Positions 16,034 through 24,941 of a stretch of 64,000 nt of DNA are shown here, in pieces. The stretch's first letter is position 1. The number at the start of each line of letters is the position of its first letter. The notes under the pieces are model-generated. The model saw nothing but the letters and a program-made list of their open reading frames with translations, did not search any database and was not told where the DNA came from. The DNA is from Eikenella glucosivorans (lineage in GTDB: Bacteria; Pseudomonadota; Gammaproteobacteria; Burkholderiales; Neisseriaceae). The stretch is taken from contig NZ_JACSGR010000004.1 in the NCBI RefSeq assembly GCF_016025525.2, positions 1 through 64,000 on the forward strand. The letters are read 5' to 3'. A program made the translations under genes and the position numbers.

Positions 16034-16330
16034 ATGGCAAGTGGTAAAGGCACGCGGATTTTAAAAGTATTTAAGGCACTAAAAGCCCATCCGATTATCG
16101 GCATCAGCAATAAGGAGATTGCTGACAGCCTTGGTATTTCGCCGGTGTATGTGAGTCGAGATCTGAATGATTTGATTGAGGAAGGACTGGTGATGAAGCT
16201 GGACAACGGCAATTTCGCCTACAGCATGCGCACTCTGCAAATCGCAGAGCGGTTCAGACAGCAGCATGATCAGCTGCAGGAACGGCTGAAAGAAATAAGC
16301 TATCGGTTGGAAGCCGGCAGCCGATTTTAA
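16034..16330 (+). CDS. Winged-helix regulator (IclR-like N-terminal domain)
   Basis: 98 aa. Residues about 10-60 (KVFKALKAHPIIGISNKEIADSLGISPVYVSRDLNDLIEEGLVMK) form a winged helix of the IclR/MarR-like kind; the rest is a coiled coil that could dimerise. It follows the gp16-like gene by 1 bp. No effector domain is present. Confidence 0.72.
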   Translation: MASGKGTRILKVFKALKAHPIIGISNKEIADSLGISPVYVSRDLNDLIEEGLVMKLDNGNFAYSMRTLQIAERFRQQHDQLQERLKEISYRLEAGSRF

Positions 16331-16336
16331 GGGTTG

Positions 16337-16403
16337 AAAACGGTCGCTGGCGACCGTTTTGGCAAAAAGTTGAAATTTGAAAACGCTCGCCAGCGAGCAT
16401 TTT
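16337..16403. promoter_or_regulatory. Two tandem stem-loops ahead of the DUF3102-like gene
   Basis: A perfect 11-bp stem AAAACGGTCGC/GCGACCGTTTT (16337-16360) is followed by a related one, GCTCGC/GCGAGC with flanking AAAA/TTTT (16380-16403). Both share the framework TTGAAAACG...CGAxC...TTTTGG. They fill the 87-bp gap before the gene at 16418 and could attenuate transcription or bind a dimeric regulator. Confidence 0.7.
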
Positions 16404-16417
16404 GGGAAGGATGAAAA

Positions 16418-17266
16418 ATGACACCGGAAGTTGAATTTTTGGATGCCGAGCCGTCGAAACCGGAACAGGCCGCGATGATACACAGCAGCGAAATCATGCG
16501 GCTGTGGGCGGACGGCGAAGTCTATGACGAAAAGGTCTTTATCGAACGCGGGCGGCTGAAATTCAGGGAGGCACAAGAGGCATTTTTTGAATTCGGCAGG
16601 GTGCTGGTGGTGCTGAAAGAGCATATGCCGCACGGTAAATTCCAGGCAACAGTAAAGAGTGAGTTTGGTATTTCCCCCGAATCCGCCCGCAAGATGATTC
16701 AGGCAACCGTGAAATTCTGCTCGCCGCAACTGCTAAAAGCCCAACCGAAACTGCTCACGCTGGGGAAATCCAAATTGTTTGAATTGATGACGGAGGATGA
16801 CGAGGACTTGCAGGAGCTGGCCGACGGCGGTTCGATAAACGGTATGACCCTAGATGACATTGACCGCATGACCCGCAACGAACTCCGCGCCGCCCTGCGC
16901 GAGAGCCGCGAAACCGCCGAGGCCAAAGACAAAATCATCGCCGACAAAAACAAGAAGGTGGACGAGCTGGCCGAGAAACTGGCCAAGAAGCAGACGGGCA
17001 AAGAGCCGAGCCCCGAAGACGTGGGCAGCGAGCTGACCATGCAGCTCTCCAGTTTGGAAGTGGCCGCCCGCAGCGACTTGAGCCGCTTTGCCGAGGTCTT
17101 CGAACAGATGCTGGCACACGGCGAAGCCAACGGCTACGACCACCGCCCGCAGATGGTGGCGGCCATCAACCAAATCATCCGCGATGCCGAAACCCTGCGC
17201 GAACGCTTTACCCTGCCGCAGGAAGCACCGACCAACGCCAAGCCGGAATGGCTGGACGGGGAGTAA
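16418..17266 (+). CDS. DUF3102-like protein preceding transposase A
   Basis: 282 aa. The N-terminal part (RGRLKFREAQEAFFEFGRVLVVLKEHMPHGKFQATVKSEF, cut here) has the DUF3102 look and the segment FGISPESARKMIQATVKF suggests DNA binding; the middle (about 140-200) is a charged coiled coil. Found beside MuA in BcepMu-like phages; role unknown. It starts after GGGAAGGATG with clear spacing. Confidence 0.7.
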   Translation: MTPEVEFLDAEPSKPEQAAMIHSSEIMRLWADGEVYDEKVFIERGRLKFREAQEAFFEFGRVLVVLKEHMPHGKFQATVKSEFGISPESARKMIQATVKFCSPQLLKAQPKLLTLGKSKLFELMTEDDEDLQELADGGSINGMTLDDIDRMTRNELRAALRESRETAEAKDKIIADKNKKVDELAEKLAKKQTGKEPSPEDVGSELTMQLSSLEVAARSDLSRFAEVFEQMLAHGEANGYDHRPQMVAAINQIIRDAETLRERFTLPQEAPTNAKPEWLDGE

Positions 17267-17269
17267 ACC

Positions 17270-19048
17270 ATGAACCCTGCATTGACCGAGAAACTGGCTG
17301 CCGTGGCCGCTCATGCAGCCACCCTCGGCCACGGCGAGAAGGCAGGCTACCTGAAAAGTCAGGCGGCCGAGCTGGGCATCAGCGTGGCCACGCTGTACCG
17401 CAAACTGGAAGCGGTCAGTGTGAAGCCCAGCCGCAAACGGCGCAGCGATGCCGGCCGCTCGGAATTAAGCCTGCACGAGGCACAGCTGATTTCGGCCGTG
17501 CTGATGGAGGCGATGCGGCGCAACGGCAAACGGCTGATGTCGGTCGCCCGTGCGGTGGAGATGCTGCGCGCCAACGGCAAAATCGATGCCGCCCGCGTGG
17601 ATGAGGAGACGGGCGAGGTGCTGCCCTTGTCCGAGAGCACGGTTACCCGCGCCCTGCGCGAATACAAGCTGCATCCCGACCAACTGCTGCAGCCCGCGCC
17701 GGTGAACCGCATGAAATCGGAGCACCCGAACCACTGCTGGCAAATCGACCCCAGCCTGTGCGTGCTCTACTACCTGCCGCGCAGCGGCGAGGACAGCGGC
17801 CTGCGGGTAATGAAGCAGGAAGAGTTCTACAAAAACAAACCGAAAAACGTGGTCAAAATCGAAAACGACCGTGTGTGGCGCTACACCGGCACCGACCACG
17901 CCAGCGGCACTATTCTCGCCCGCTACTACTTCGGTGGCGAGACCAGCGCCAACCTGTGCGACTTCTTTATCTTCATGATGCAGGAGAAGGCGGACATTCT
18001 GAAAGACCCGTTCCGCGGCGTGCCGCGCATGGTGATGCTCGACCCGGGCAGTGCGAATACCTCAGTAGCGTTTAAAAACCTGTGCAAGTCGCTGGACGTG
18101 CATGTGCAGATCAACAAGCCGGGCAACCCGCGCGCCAAAGGACAGGTGGAAAAAGGCAACGACATTGTGGAAACGGCGTTTGAAAGCAGCCTGCGCTTTA
18201 CCGAGGTGCACGACATCGGGCAGCTGAACCGACTGGCCGAACGCTGGATGCGTTACTACAACGGCACGCAGATTCACAGCCGGCACGGCCTGACCCGCTA
18301 TCAGGCATGGAACAAAATCAAGGCCGAGCAGCTGATTCTACCGCCGCCTGCCGACTACTGCCGCGAGCTGGCCGTTTCCGCACCGAAAGAAGCCAAGGTG
18401 TCGCCCGATCTGGAAATCCGCTTCGGCGGCCGGGTGTACAGCGTGAAAGACATCAAGGGCGTGCTGGTGGGGCAGAAACTGCTGGTGGCCAAAAACCCGT
18501 GGGAGCCGACCGGCGCACGTATCGCCACTTACGACAGCGAAGGCAACGAAATCTGGCAGGCGGTGCCGGAGGTGGTGTTCGACGAGATGGGCTTCAGAGC
18601 CGATGCCGCCGTCATCGGTGCGGAATACAAAGGGCAGGCCGACACCATCGCACAAAGCCACGCCAAGGAACTGGACAAGCTGGCGATGCAGACCGACACG
18701 CTGGAAGCGGCAGCGGCCAAACGCAAAGGCAAGGCGGTGCCCTTCGGCGGCGAAATCGACCCGTTCAAACATCAGGAAGACACGCTGGCCGCCGCCAACA
18801 CCCTGTATATGCCCAAGCAAGGGCAACAGATGGCCTACAACACGATGGAAGTGCGCGAGCAGGTGTTGAGCAAGGTCGAGCTGGCCAAGCTGTTAAAACC
18901 GCGCATCGAAGCGGCCGGCGGCAACTGGGGCGAGGCGGTAAAAACCCTGCAACGGCTGTACCCGGACGGGGTGGCCGCCAGCCAGATCGAAGAAGTATTC
19001 GGCCGCCTGAAAACCGCAGGCAGCCTGCGGATTGTGAAAGGGGCATGA
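17270..19048 (+). CDS. Phage transposase A (MuA family, D-D-35-E)
   Basis: 592 aa. An N-terminal winged-helix DNA-binding part is followed by the RNase H-like core with D160 (CWQIDPS), D258 (MLDPGSAN) and E294 (GQVEKGN), exactly 35 residues between the last two. A Mu-transpos C-terminal beta domain follows (RFGGRVYSVKDIKG). It pairs and cleaves the prophage ends and joins them to target DNA. An uptake sequence is embedded at 17344-17355, coding for GYLK. Confidence 0.94.
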   Translation: MNPALTEKLAAVAAHAATLGHGEKAGYLKSQAAELGISVATLYRKLEAVSVKPSRKRRSDAGRSELSLHEAQLISAVLMEAMRRNGKRLMSVARAVEMLRANGKIDAARVDEETGEVLPLSESTVTRALREYKLHPDQLLQPAPVNRMKSEHPNHCWQIDPSLCVLYYLPRSGEDSGLRVMKQEEFYKNKPKNVVKIENDRVWRYTGTDHASGTILARYYFGGETSANLCDFFIFMMQEKADILKDPFRGVPRMVMLDPGSANTSVAFKNLCKSLDVHVQINKPGNPRAKGQVEKGNDIVETAFESSLRFTEVHDIGQLNRLAERWMRYYNGTQIHSRHGLTRYQAWNKIKAEQLILPPPADYCRELAVSAPKEAKVSPDLEIRFGGRVYSVKDIKGVLVGQKLLVAKNPWEPTGARIATYDSEGNEIWQAVPEVVFDEMGFRADAAVIGAEYKGQADTIAQSHAKELDKLAMQTDTLEAAAAKRKGKAVPFGGEIDPFKHQEDTLAAANTLYMPKQGQQMAYNTMEVREQVLSKVELAKLLKPRIEAAGGNWGEAVKTLQRLYPDGVAASQIEEVFGRLKTAGSLRIVKGA

Positions 19049-19049
19049 G

Positions 19050-20189
19050 ATGAAGGAAGCATTTAGAAAAATCGGCAAATCGTACGCCGTGGCCGCCGCC
19101 GAAATCGGCTGCAGCAAGCCCAGGTTGGTGGCGGTAATCAACCACGGCGAATGGCCGAAAAAAGGCGCAGCCGAGCTGCGCGAGAGTTTGAAGCAGTATT
19201 TTGAAACGAATGGTGCGGACATTCCGCAATGTCTGGAAAACGAACCGGAAACCGCACCTGCCCACCCTAATGAAAGCGAGGACGACGCTATGTTACTACG
19301 AAAAGCCACTTTGACCCAAGCCACCCGCCGTTATTTCGGCCTGGTACGCGACCCGTTCAACGACGAAATCCGCAGCGCGGAAGACGTGTATATGACCCCT
19401 GATGTGCGCTATGTGCGCGAGGCAATGTTTCAGACGGCCTGCCACGGCGGCTTTGTGGCGGTGGTCGGCGAAAGCGGCGCGGGCAAGTCCACCCTGCGCG
19501 AAGACCTGCAAGACCGCATCAACCGCGAAGGCAGGCAGGTTATCACCATCGAACCGTATGTGCTGGCGATGGAAGACAACGATGTGAAGGGCAAAACCCT
19601 GAAAGCCGCGCACATTGCCGCCGCCATCTTGGAAGCCGTATCGCCCGGCACCCGACCCTACCGCGATTCGGAGGCACGTTTCCGCCAAATTCACAGGGCA
19701 TTACAGGAAAGTGCCAAAGCGGGCAACAAGCATGTATTGATGATTGAGGAGGCGCACGGCCTGCCGATTCCCACCCTGAAGCACCTGAAACGCTTCTTCG
19801 AGCTCAAAAACGGTTTTGACCGCCTGCTCGGCATCGTACTGATCGGCCAGACCGAACTGGCGCAGAAGCTCAGCGAAAACAACCCGGCGGTGCGCGAAGT
19901 GGTGCAGCGCTGCGAGGTGGTGACGCTCTTGCCGCTGACCGACGGACGGCTGGCAGGCTACCTGAAACACAAAATCGAACGCGCCGGCGGTGACATCGCC
20001 AAAATTATGGACGAGAGCGCGATTGACGCGGTGGCCGAACGGCTGACGGTGCGCGGCCGCAGCGGGCGCGGGATGGAAGAGCACAGCCTGCTCTACCCGC
20101 TGGCGGTCAATAACCTAGTCAGTGCCGCAATGAATCAGGCGGCCGAGCTGCAGATGCCGGTGGACGGCGACATGGTAAGGGGGGTGTGA
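19050..20189 (+). CDS. Transposition ATPase B (MuB family)
   Basis: 379 aa. An N-terminal helix-turn-helix (residues 1-50) precedes an AAA+ domain with Walker A GESGAGKST (140-148) and Walker B HVLMIEEAH (228-236). MuB-type proteins coat target DNA, activate the transposase and give target immunity. It begins 1 bp after the A gene. An uptake sequence lies at 19955-19966. Confidence 0.93.
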   Translation: MKEAFRKIGKSYAVAAAEIGCSKPRLVAVINHGEWPKKGAAELRESLKQYFETNGADIPQCLENEPETAPAHPNESEDDAMLLRKATLTQATRRYFGLVRDPFNDEIRSAEDVYMTPDVRYVREAMFQTACHGGFVAVVGESGAGKSTLREDLQDRINREGRQVITIEPYVLAMEDNDVKGKTLKAAHIAAAILEAVSPGTRPYRDSEARFRQIHRALQESAKAGNKHVLMIEEAHGLPIPTLKHLKRFFELKNGFDRLLGIVLIGQTELAQKLSENNPAVREVVQRCEVVTLLPLTDGRLAGYLKHKIERAGGDIAKIMDESAIDAVAERLTVRGRSGRGMEEHSLLYPLAVNNLVSAAMNQAAELQMPVDGDMVRGV

Positions 20190-20190
20190 G

Positions 20191-20334
20191 ATGAGTGCAT
20201 TTTGGAACTGGTTTGTACAGGCAAGCTGCTGGCAGGTGCTCGGCAACGCGCTGACCTTGGCGCTGGCGCTGGTCATCATCGGTATCGGTATCGGCGAAGC
20301 GGTGCGTTATATCCGCATCAGTTGGAAAGGATAA
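20191..20334 (+). CDS. 47-aa single-span membrane protein
   Basis: MSAFWNWFVQASCWQVLGNA followed by a hydrophobic L/A/I/G stretch (about residues 18-36) and a short basic tail. It starts 1 bp after the B gene and is coupled to the next small gene. Function unknown; too short for family assignment. Confidence 0.65.
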   Translation: MSAFWNWFVQASCWQVLGNALTLALALVIIGIGIGEAVRYIRISWKG

Positions 20335-20339
20335 CAACC

Positions 20340-20615
20340 ATGTGGTCGGAATTAAAAAACGTTGCCCGCCGCGAAGCTCGGAACTGGTTGATTGCCGCCA
20401 TCGTGGCAGTGGCCTATGCCGCCATGGCCGGCAGCTGTACCCCGCAGCCTGCCGCCCATCGGCAGCTGGTGGGACAACCGGATACGGCAGCGGCACGGCT
20501 GGCAGCCAAAGAGCGGCAGGCCGAGAGCGAGGCCGTCGAAGCGGTAGCAGTGTACGAGCGCATGAGCGATCAAGAGCGGATGCGCGGCGTGGTTTTAGAA
20601 CCCGTAGGGGAATGA
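20340..20615 (+). CDS. Small membrane-anchored early protein
   Basis: 91 aa starting MWSELKNVARREARNW, with a hydrophobic segment at about 15-32 ending in AAMAGSC and then a charged helical tail. The sequence around GSC is weakly lipobox-like, so a lipoprotein is possible. It lies 5 bp after the previous gene and 1 bp before the DUF2786 gene. Confidence 0.65.
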   Translation: MWSELKNVARREARNWLIAAIVAVAYAAMAGSCTPQPAAHRQLVGQPDTAAARLAAKERQAESEAVEAVAVYERMSDQERMRGVVLEPVGE

Positions 20616-20616
20616 G

Positions 20617-21291
20617 ATGGATAAAGCAACAGCGTTGGAGAAAATTAAAAAATGCTTGGCACTTAGTAAGTCTGCCAACGAACACGAGGCAGCACAAGCT
20701 TTGAAACATGCGCAGAAGCTGATGGCGCAGTTCGGTTTGGAGGATGCAGATATCGCATTGGCCGATGTGGGTGAGCAGCGAGTCAAATCCGCCCAAACCC
20801 TGCCGAGCTGGCACTGGGATTTGATCCACCTGTGCGGCAATGCCTTTGGCTGCGACCGCTGGGTGCATCACGATTTTTCCGGCGGGCAGGTTGTATTTTG
20901 TGGTACCCACGGCCGACCGGAGTTGGCGGCTTATGCGTATGAAGTGCTGCTACGCCAATTGAAGGCTGCCCGCCGGGAGTACATGAAAACCACCTTGTCT
21001 CGGGTTCGTATCGCCAAAAACAAAACCGCCCGCGCCAATGAGTTTTGCAGGGGTTGGGTATCTGAAGTGCGAAGTGCTGTTCGGGCTTTTGCTATGAGCG
21101 GAGAAGAAAAAGGACTTATCCAACAATATAAAGCGACTAAGTATGGCAAATTCTCTACCGCAAAACTGCGGGATGTGAAGATGGCCAGAAAACTAGCGGA
21201 CGATTATTGGCGTGGTAGGGATGCCGGAGAGGGTGTTCGACTGGATACGCCGCTTGGCAAAACTGCAGAGTTAAAACGATTGGGAAAATAG
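20617..21291 (+). CDS. DUF2786 protein
   Basis: 224 aa. The N-terminus MDKATALEKIKKCLALSKSANEHEAAQALKHAQKLM (given in part) is the DUF2786 signature, found in many Mu-like early regions. A conserved C-terminal part follows (WHWDLIHLCGNAFGCDRW). Biochemical role unknown. Confidence 0.85.
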   Translation: MDKATALEKIKKCLALSKSANEHEAAQALKHAQKLMAQFGLEDADIALADVGEQRVKSAQTLPSWHWDLIHLCGNAFGCDRWVHHDFSGGQVVFCGTHGRPELAAYAYEVLLRQLKAARREYMKTTLSRVRIAKNKTARANEFCRGWVSEVRSAVRAFAMSGEEKGLIQQYKATKYGKFSTAKLRDVKMARKLADDYWRGRDAGEGVRLDTPLGKTAELKRLGK

Positions 21292-21302
21292 GGAGCAAGA
21301 AA

Positions 21303-21464
21303 ATGATTGAAGCAATGGCAGCGATAGCCAAATTCCTGTGGTATTTGGCCGGCATCATATCCAGCCTGTTGGTGCTGATTGGTGCGCTGGCTTTAACCTG
21401 CGTTTGGGTCATGGCTGTCGTCAACCGATACGACGACATCTTTATCGACCGGGAGCAGCCATGA
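21303..21464 (+). CDS. 53-aa membrane protein
   Basis: MIEAMAAIAKFLWYLAGIIS with a continuous hydrophobic segment from about residue 10 to 40, then a polar tail. Its stop overlaps the next start (ATGA). Function unknown. Confidence 0.62.
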   Translation: MIEAMAAIAKFLWYLAGIISSLLVLIGALALTCVWVMAVVNRYDDIFIDREQP

Positions 21465-21967
21465 AAACCCGTTGTCCCGCCTGCGGTGCGGTGGCCAGCC
21501 TCGAAGTGCTGCTGACCCACGATGACGCCCGCAGCCTGATGGTGGCGCTGGCCGGTATCTCCGACGAGCTGGCCAAAGCCGCGCTGCGCTATCTCGGCCT
21601 GTTCCGCCCGGGCGAGCGCGACCTGAGCTGGGCGCGGGCGGCCAAACTGCTGGGCGAGCTGGTACCGCTGATTCAGGCGGGCGAGATTACCCGCAAGCGG
21701 CAGAGTTACCCCGCGCCGCGCGAGGCTTGGGTTTGGGCGTTTAACCGCGTTATCGAAGCCCGCGACAGCGGCAAGCTGACCCCGCCCCTGACCAGCCACG
21801 GCTTCCTGCTGGAAAACCTGACCTTCTGGACGCCGGACAAAACCGCCGGCGCATCCTTGGCTCCGGCAGCGGATACCGCCCTTTCAGGCAGCCTTAACCC
21901 GCAACAACAGACCACGGCCAGCAGCACCCTACAAGCGGCCGCAGCCGGTGAGAAGTTTAAGCGATGA
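21461..21967 (+). CDS. Zinc-ribbon early phage protein
   Basis: 168 aa starting MKTRCPACGAVASLEVLL. A single CPAC pair opens the protein, and the remainder is mostly helical (SDELAKAALRYLGLFRPGERDLSWARAAKLLGEL, part shown). Such proteins occur between DUF2786 and DUF3164 genes in Mu-like phages. The second metal pair is not seen, so zinc binding is uncertain. Confidence 0.7.
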   Translation: MKTRCPACGAVASLEVLLTHDDARSLMVALAGISDELAKAALRYLGLFRPGERDLSWARAAKLLGELVPLIQAGEITRKRQSYPAPREAWVWAFNRVIEARDSGKLTPPLTSHGFLLENLTFWTPDKTAGASLAPAADTALSGSLNPQQQTTASSTLQAAAAGEKFKR

Positions 21968-21976
21968 TGATCCGAA

Positions 21977-22393
21977 ATGATGACCAAAGAAGTAAACAAT
22001 GCCTTGGTGTCCGGCATCCAGCACATGTTCGCCATGCGGTTGCCTGGGCATCCGCCGCTCGATGCGGCCGACGGGACGTATCAGGCATGGATTGCCGCTT
22101 TCGATTCGCTGCCGATCGCCTGGGACGACGAGCGCGACGTACCGCGCATCCGACAGGCCTTCGGCGCGTTATGGGCAACCGTAGACCGCTGGCCGACCCC
22201 GAAAATGCTGATTGCCTGCATCCCGCCTGTGCCGCCCCCGCCGCAGCTGGAAGCCCCGAAAAAGGTGTGGACGGAAGAGGAAATAGCCAGAAACAAAAAG
22301 CGTTTGGCCGAAATGTTAGGCATGCTGGCCGACAAGATGATTGAACGAAACCGATTTTTAGACGATGGAAGGAATGAAGATGAGCCAAATTGA
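21977..22393 (+). CDS. Uncharacterised early phage protein
   Basis: 138 aa. The middle WDDERDVPRIRQAFGALWATVDRWPTPK (part) recalls replication-linked phage proteins that end in a proline-rich hinge (PPVPPPP) and a helical tail. It overlaps the DUF3164 gene by 29 bp. No confident family. Confidence 0.65.
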   Translation: MMTKEVNNALVSGIQHMFAMRLPGHPPLDAADGTYQAWIAAFDSLPIAWDDERDVPRIRQAFGALWATVDRWPTPKMLIACIPPVPPPPQLEAPKKVWTEEEIARNKKRLAEMLGMLADKMIERNRFLDDGRNEDEPN

Positions 22394-22991
22394 TATGAGC
22401 CAATACAAGAAGGACGCACGCGGCAATCTGGTGCCGATTGCCAACATCCGCCCGATTGACCTGCTGCGCGACGAGCTGGTGCAGAAGATTACCGCCCGCG
22501 CCCGCGCGGTACAGGAAGAATTGCAGGAATACCGCCGCTGGGCGATGGATGAGATTGCGGCCTTTGCCGAACTCTCCGCCAACCAGTACGGCACCTCGCT
22601 GGGCGGCAAGAAGGGCAATATCCGCCTGCACAGTTTCGACGGCCAATACCGCGTGCAGCTGGCAATGCAAGATGCCCTGGTATTCGATGAAGGGCTGGCC
22701 GCTGCCAAAGTGCTGATTGACGAATGTATCCGCGAATACTCGGAAGGCAGCCGCCCAGAGCTGCTGGCCATCATCAACGCCGCCTTCGCCACCGACCGCG
22801 ACGGCAATATCAGCACCGCCCGCGTGCTGGGGCTGCGCCGTCTGGACATCAGCGACGAGAAATGGCAACGCGCGATGGATGCATTGAGCGACAGCCTGCA
22901 GGTGCATACCAGCAAGGCCTTTGTGCGGGTACACGAGCGCGATGCCAACGGCGAGTATCGCTTGATGAATTTGGATATCGCGAAGGTGTAA
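22365..22991 (+). CDS. DUF3164 protein
   Basis: 208 aa; the best start may be the internal MSQIDMSQYKK at 22380. DUF3164 members are common in Mu-like early regions, with the pattern IRPIDLLRDELVQKI and RVLGLRRLDISDEKWQRAMDAL. The function is unknown; it stands next to RdgC, hinting at a role with host DNA metabolism. Confidence 0.82.
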   Translation: MEGMKMSQIDMSQYKKDARGNLVPIANIRPIDLLRDELVQKITARARAVQEELQEYRRWAMDEIAAFAELSANQYGTSLGGKKGNIRLHSFDGQYRVQLAMQDALVFDEGLAAAKVLIDECIREYSEGSRPELLAIINAAFATDRDGNISTARVLGLRRLDISDEKWQRAMDALSDSLQVHTSKAFVRVHERDANGEYRLMNLDIAKV

Positions 22992-22993
22992 TT

Positions 22994-23881
22994 ATGTGGT
23001 TTAGTCAATGTACCGTGTTCAGGCTACCTGAAACCCCGAATGCCGCCCTGCTGGCCGATAAATTGGCCGACGCACCCTTTGCCCCGTGCGGTGGGTTAGA
23101 TTGGTTTACCGAGGGTTTTGCCGCACCGCAGAGCTTCACCCCCGAATTGGTCTTTAAGGTTGAACAAACGATGGGGATTGCGTTAAGGCGGGAGGAGAAG
23201 GTATTGCCGGGTAGTGTCATCCAGCGGGCGGTAGGCGAACGGGTGGCACGTATCGAGCAGCAGGAAGGTCGTTCGATCGGTCGCAAAGAACGGCAGGAAT
23301 TGAAGGAGCAGGTAACCGATGAGTTGCTGCCGCGAGCCTTTGTCCGCGCCACCCATACCCGTGCACTCTTTGCCGACGGCATGTTGCTGGTGGACACCGC
23401 CGCCGCCTCCAAAGCGGAAAACCTGCTCGCTAAACTGCGCGAAACCTTGGGCGGCTTGAAAGCCCAGCTGGTACATACCCGCCAAACGCCATCGGCACTG
23501 ATGACTGAATGGCTGTTGCGCGGCCATGCCGCCGGACGCTTTGAGCTGGACGACATTGCCTCATTGCGAGGCGCGGGTGATGTGCCGCCGGAGATACGCA
23601 TAAAACGGCAAGACCTGACAGCCGAGGAAGTGGCCGGCCATGTGTGCTGCGGCAAGATAGTGAGCGAGCTGGGCTTGGTTTGGGACGAGCGGGTTGCCTT
23701 TGTGCTAACCAGCGAGTTCACGCTCAAACGTATCCAGTATTTGGACGTGCTGCAGGAAGCGGCGGAAAACCACGGCGACAATGCCGCCGACTTGGCCGCT
23801 GCTTCGCAGCTCATCGTGTCCGCCAATCTGAGCGCCTTAATCGGCGAGCTGGTTGAGTTGATGGGCGGTTGGCAGGAGTAA
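22994..23881 (+). CDS. rdgC: RdgC-like recombination-associated protein
   Basis: 295 aa starting MWFSQCTVFRLPE, as in RdgC. Landmarks: APCGGLDWFTEGF, ELLPRAFVRATHTRALF, DTAAASKAENLLAKLRE and HVCCGKIVSELGLVWDERVAFVLT. RdgC forms a ring around duplex DNA and limits RecA. A phage copy next to transposition genes may protect replicating phage DNA or curb host recombination. An uptake sequence lies at 23021-23032. Confidence 0.88.
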   Translation: MWFSQCTVFRLPETPNAALLADKLADAPFAPCGGLDWFTEGFAAPQSFTPELVFKVEQTMGIALRREEKVLPGSVIQRAVGERVARIEQQEGRSIGRKERQELKEQVTDELLPRAFVRATHTRALFADGMLLVDTAAASKAENLLAKLRETLGGLKAQLVHTRQTPSALMTEWLLRGHAAGRFELDDIASLRGAGDVPPEIRIKRQDLTAEEVAGHVCCGKIVSELGLVWDERVAFVLTSEFTLKRIQYLDVLQEAAENHGDNAADLAAASQLIVSANLSALIGELVELMGGWQE

Positions 23882-23885
23882 CGAT

Positions 23886-24083
23886 ATGGCCACCGTAACC
23901 ATCATGATTGCCGACACCCCGCGCGGGGTCATGCTGAAAATAACGTCAGACGAACGGCTGCCCGACCCGGGAGAAGACAGCGGCAGCATCGCGCAAAATC
24001 TCGGCCTGATTGCGATGGAGCTGATTAAGCAGGAGTTTAAGGCGGTAACCGGCAAGGAGTTCCGGGCGTGTACCGTCCAGTAA
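23886..24083 (+). CDS. Small early protein
   Basis: 65 aa (MATVTIMIADTPRGVMLKIT). Starts 4 bp after rdgC. Short beta-rich start and helical C-terminus; resembles small hypothetical proteins of Mu-like phages but no function is known. Confidence 0.65.
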   Translation: MATVTIMIADTPRGVMLKITSDERLPDPGEDSGSIAQNLGLIAMELIKQEFKAVTGKEFRACTVQ

Positions 24084-24131
24084 GTAATACCGAGCGGCAC
24101 GGCCTGCCGCAATTTAAACAGGAGTTAAACC

Positions 24132-24407
24132 ATGACTAAATCAGAGTTAATCAAAGCCATTGCCGAACACGGCGAATTGAGCCGGGCCGATGCCGAAATC
24201 GCGCTGATGGCCGTGCAACACAGTATCACGGAGGCTTTGGCCAAAGGCGACCGGATAACCCTGCCCGGCTTCGGGACGTTCAAGGTGGTCGAGACGGCCG
24301 CGCGTACCGGCCGCAATCCGCAAACCGGCGAACCGGTCGACATCCCGGCCAAACGCAAAGTGAAGTTCACACCGAACGAGAAGCTCAAAGACTTGGTTAA
24401 AGCGTGA
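24132..24407 (+). CDS. HU-family DNA-binding protein
   Basis: 91 aa with the full HU pattern: N-terminal helices, LPGFGTFKVVETAARTGRNPQTGEPVDIPAKRKVKF (arm region, part shown) and C-terminal KLKDLVKA. Mu transposition needs host HU and IHF; this prophage carries its own, which may assemble its transpososome. A Shine-Dalgarno AGGAG precedes the ATG. Confidence 0.92.
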   Translation: MTKSELIKAIAEHGELSRADAEIALMAVQHSITEALAKGDRITLPGFGTFKVVETAARTGRNPQTGEPVDIPAKRKVKFTPNEKLKDLVKA

Positions 24408-24467
24408 TGTTCAACCCATGCCGCTGCCACAGTGCGGCGGCATCAGTGGAATATTAGGAGAGTCCAA

Positions 24468-24941
24468 ATGCGTGAACCCAAAGCCCACAAGAAAGCCCGG
24501 CTGATTAAGCTATTGCACGTGGCCAAGAACCAGCTGATGCTGGACGATGCTGCCTACCGCAGGCTGCTGGCCAACGTATCGGGCGGCAAGACCAGCAGCA
24601 CCAAACTGTCGTTGGAGGAGCTGGAACTGGCGCTGCGCGGCATGAAGGCGCAGGGCTTCGTGGTCACCACCAAGGCGCAGGCCGAGAGTGGCAAGCCGGA
24701 CATTCCTGTGCGCGAGGCCACCGCCGGGGTAGATGCGCAAATCAAAAAAATCCGTGCCCTGTGGTTGGAGCTGCACCGCTTGGGCGCGGTACGCAGCCCG
24801 AGCGAATTGAGCCTGGCTCGTTTCGTCAGCCGCATGACCGGCGTGGACTATCAGGGCTGGCTGAGCGTGGACGATGCTTCGCGGGTGATTGAGCACCTGA
24901 AACAATGGAAAAAACGGGTGGCAGATAAAGGGAGGGAATAA
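24468..24941 (+). CDS. GemA/gp16-type regulatory protein (DUF1018)
   Basis: 157 aa starting MREPKAHKKARLIKLLHVAKNQL; the start at 24468 follows AGGAGAG. The block LDDAAYRRLLANVSGGKTS is the hallmark of the Mu gp16/DUF1018 family, annotated GemA regulator of host supercoiling genes. It overlaps the Mor gene by one base. Confidence 0.87.
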   Translation: MREPKAHKKARLIKLLHVAKNQLMLDDAAYRRLLANVSGGKTSSTKLSLEELELALRGMKAQGFVVTTKAQAESGKPDIPVREATAGVDAQIKKIRALWLELHRLGAVRSPSELSLARFVSRMTGVDYQGWLSVDDASRVIEHLKQWKKRVADKGRE

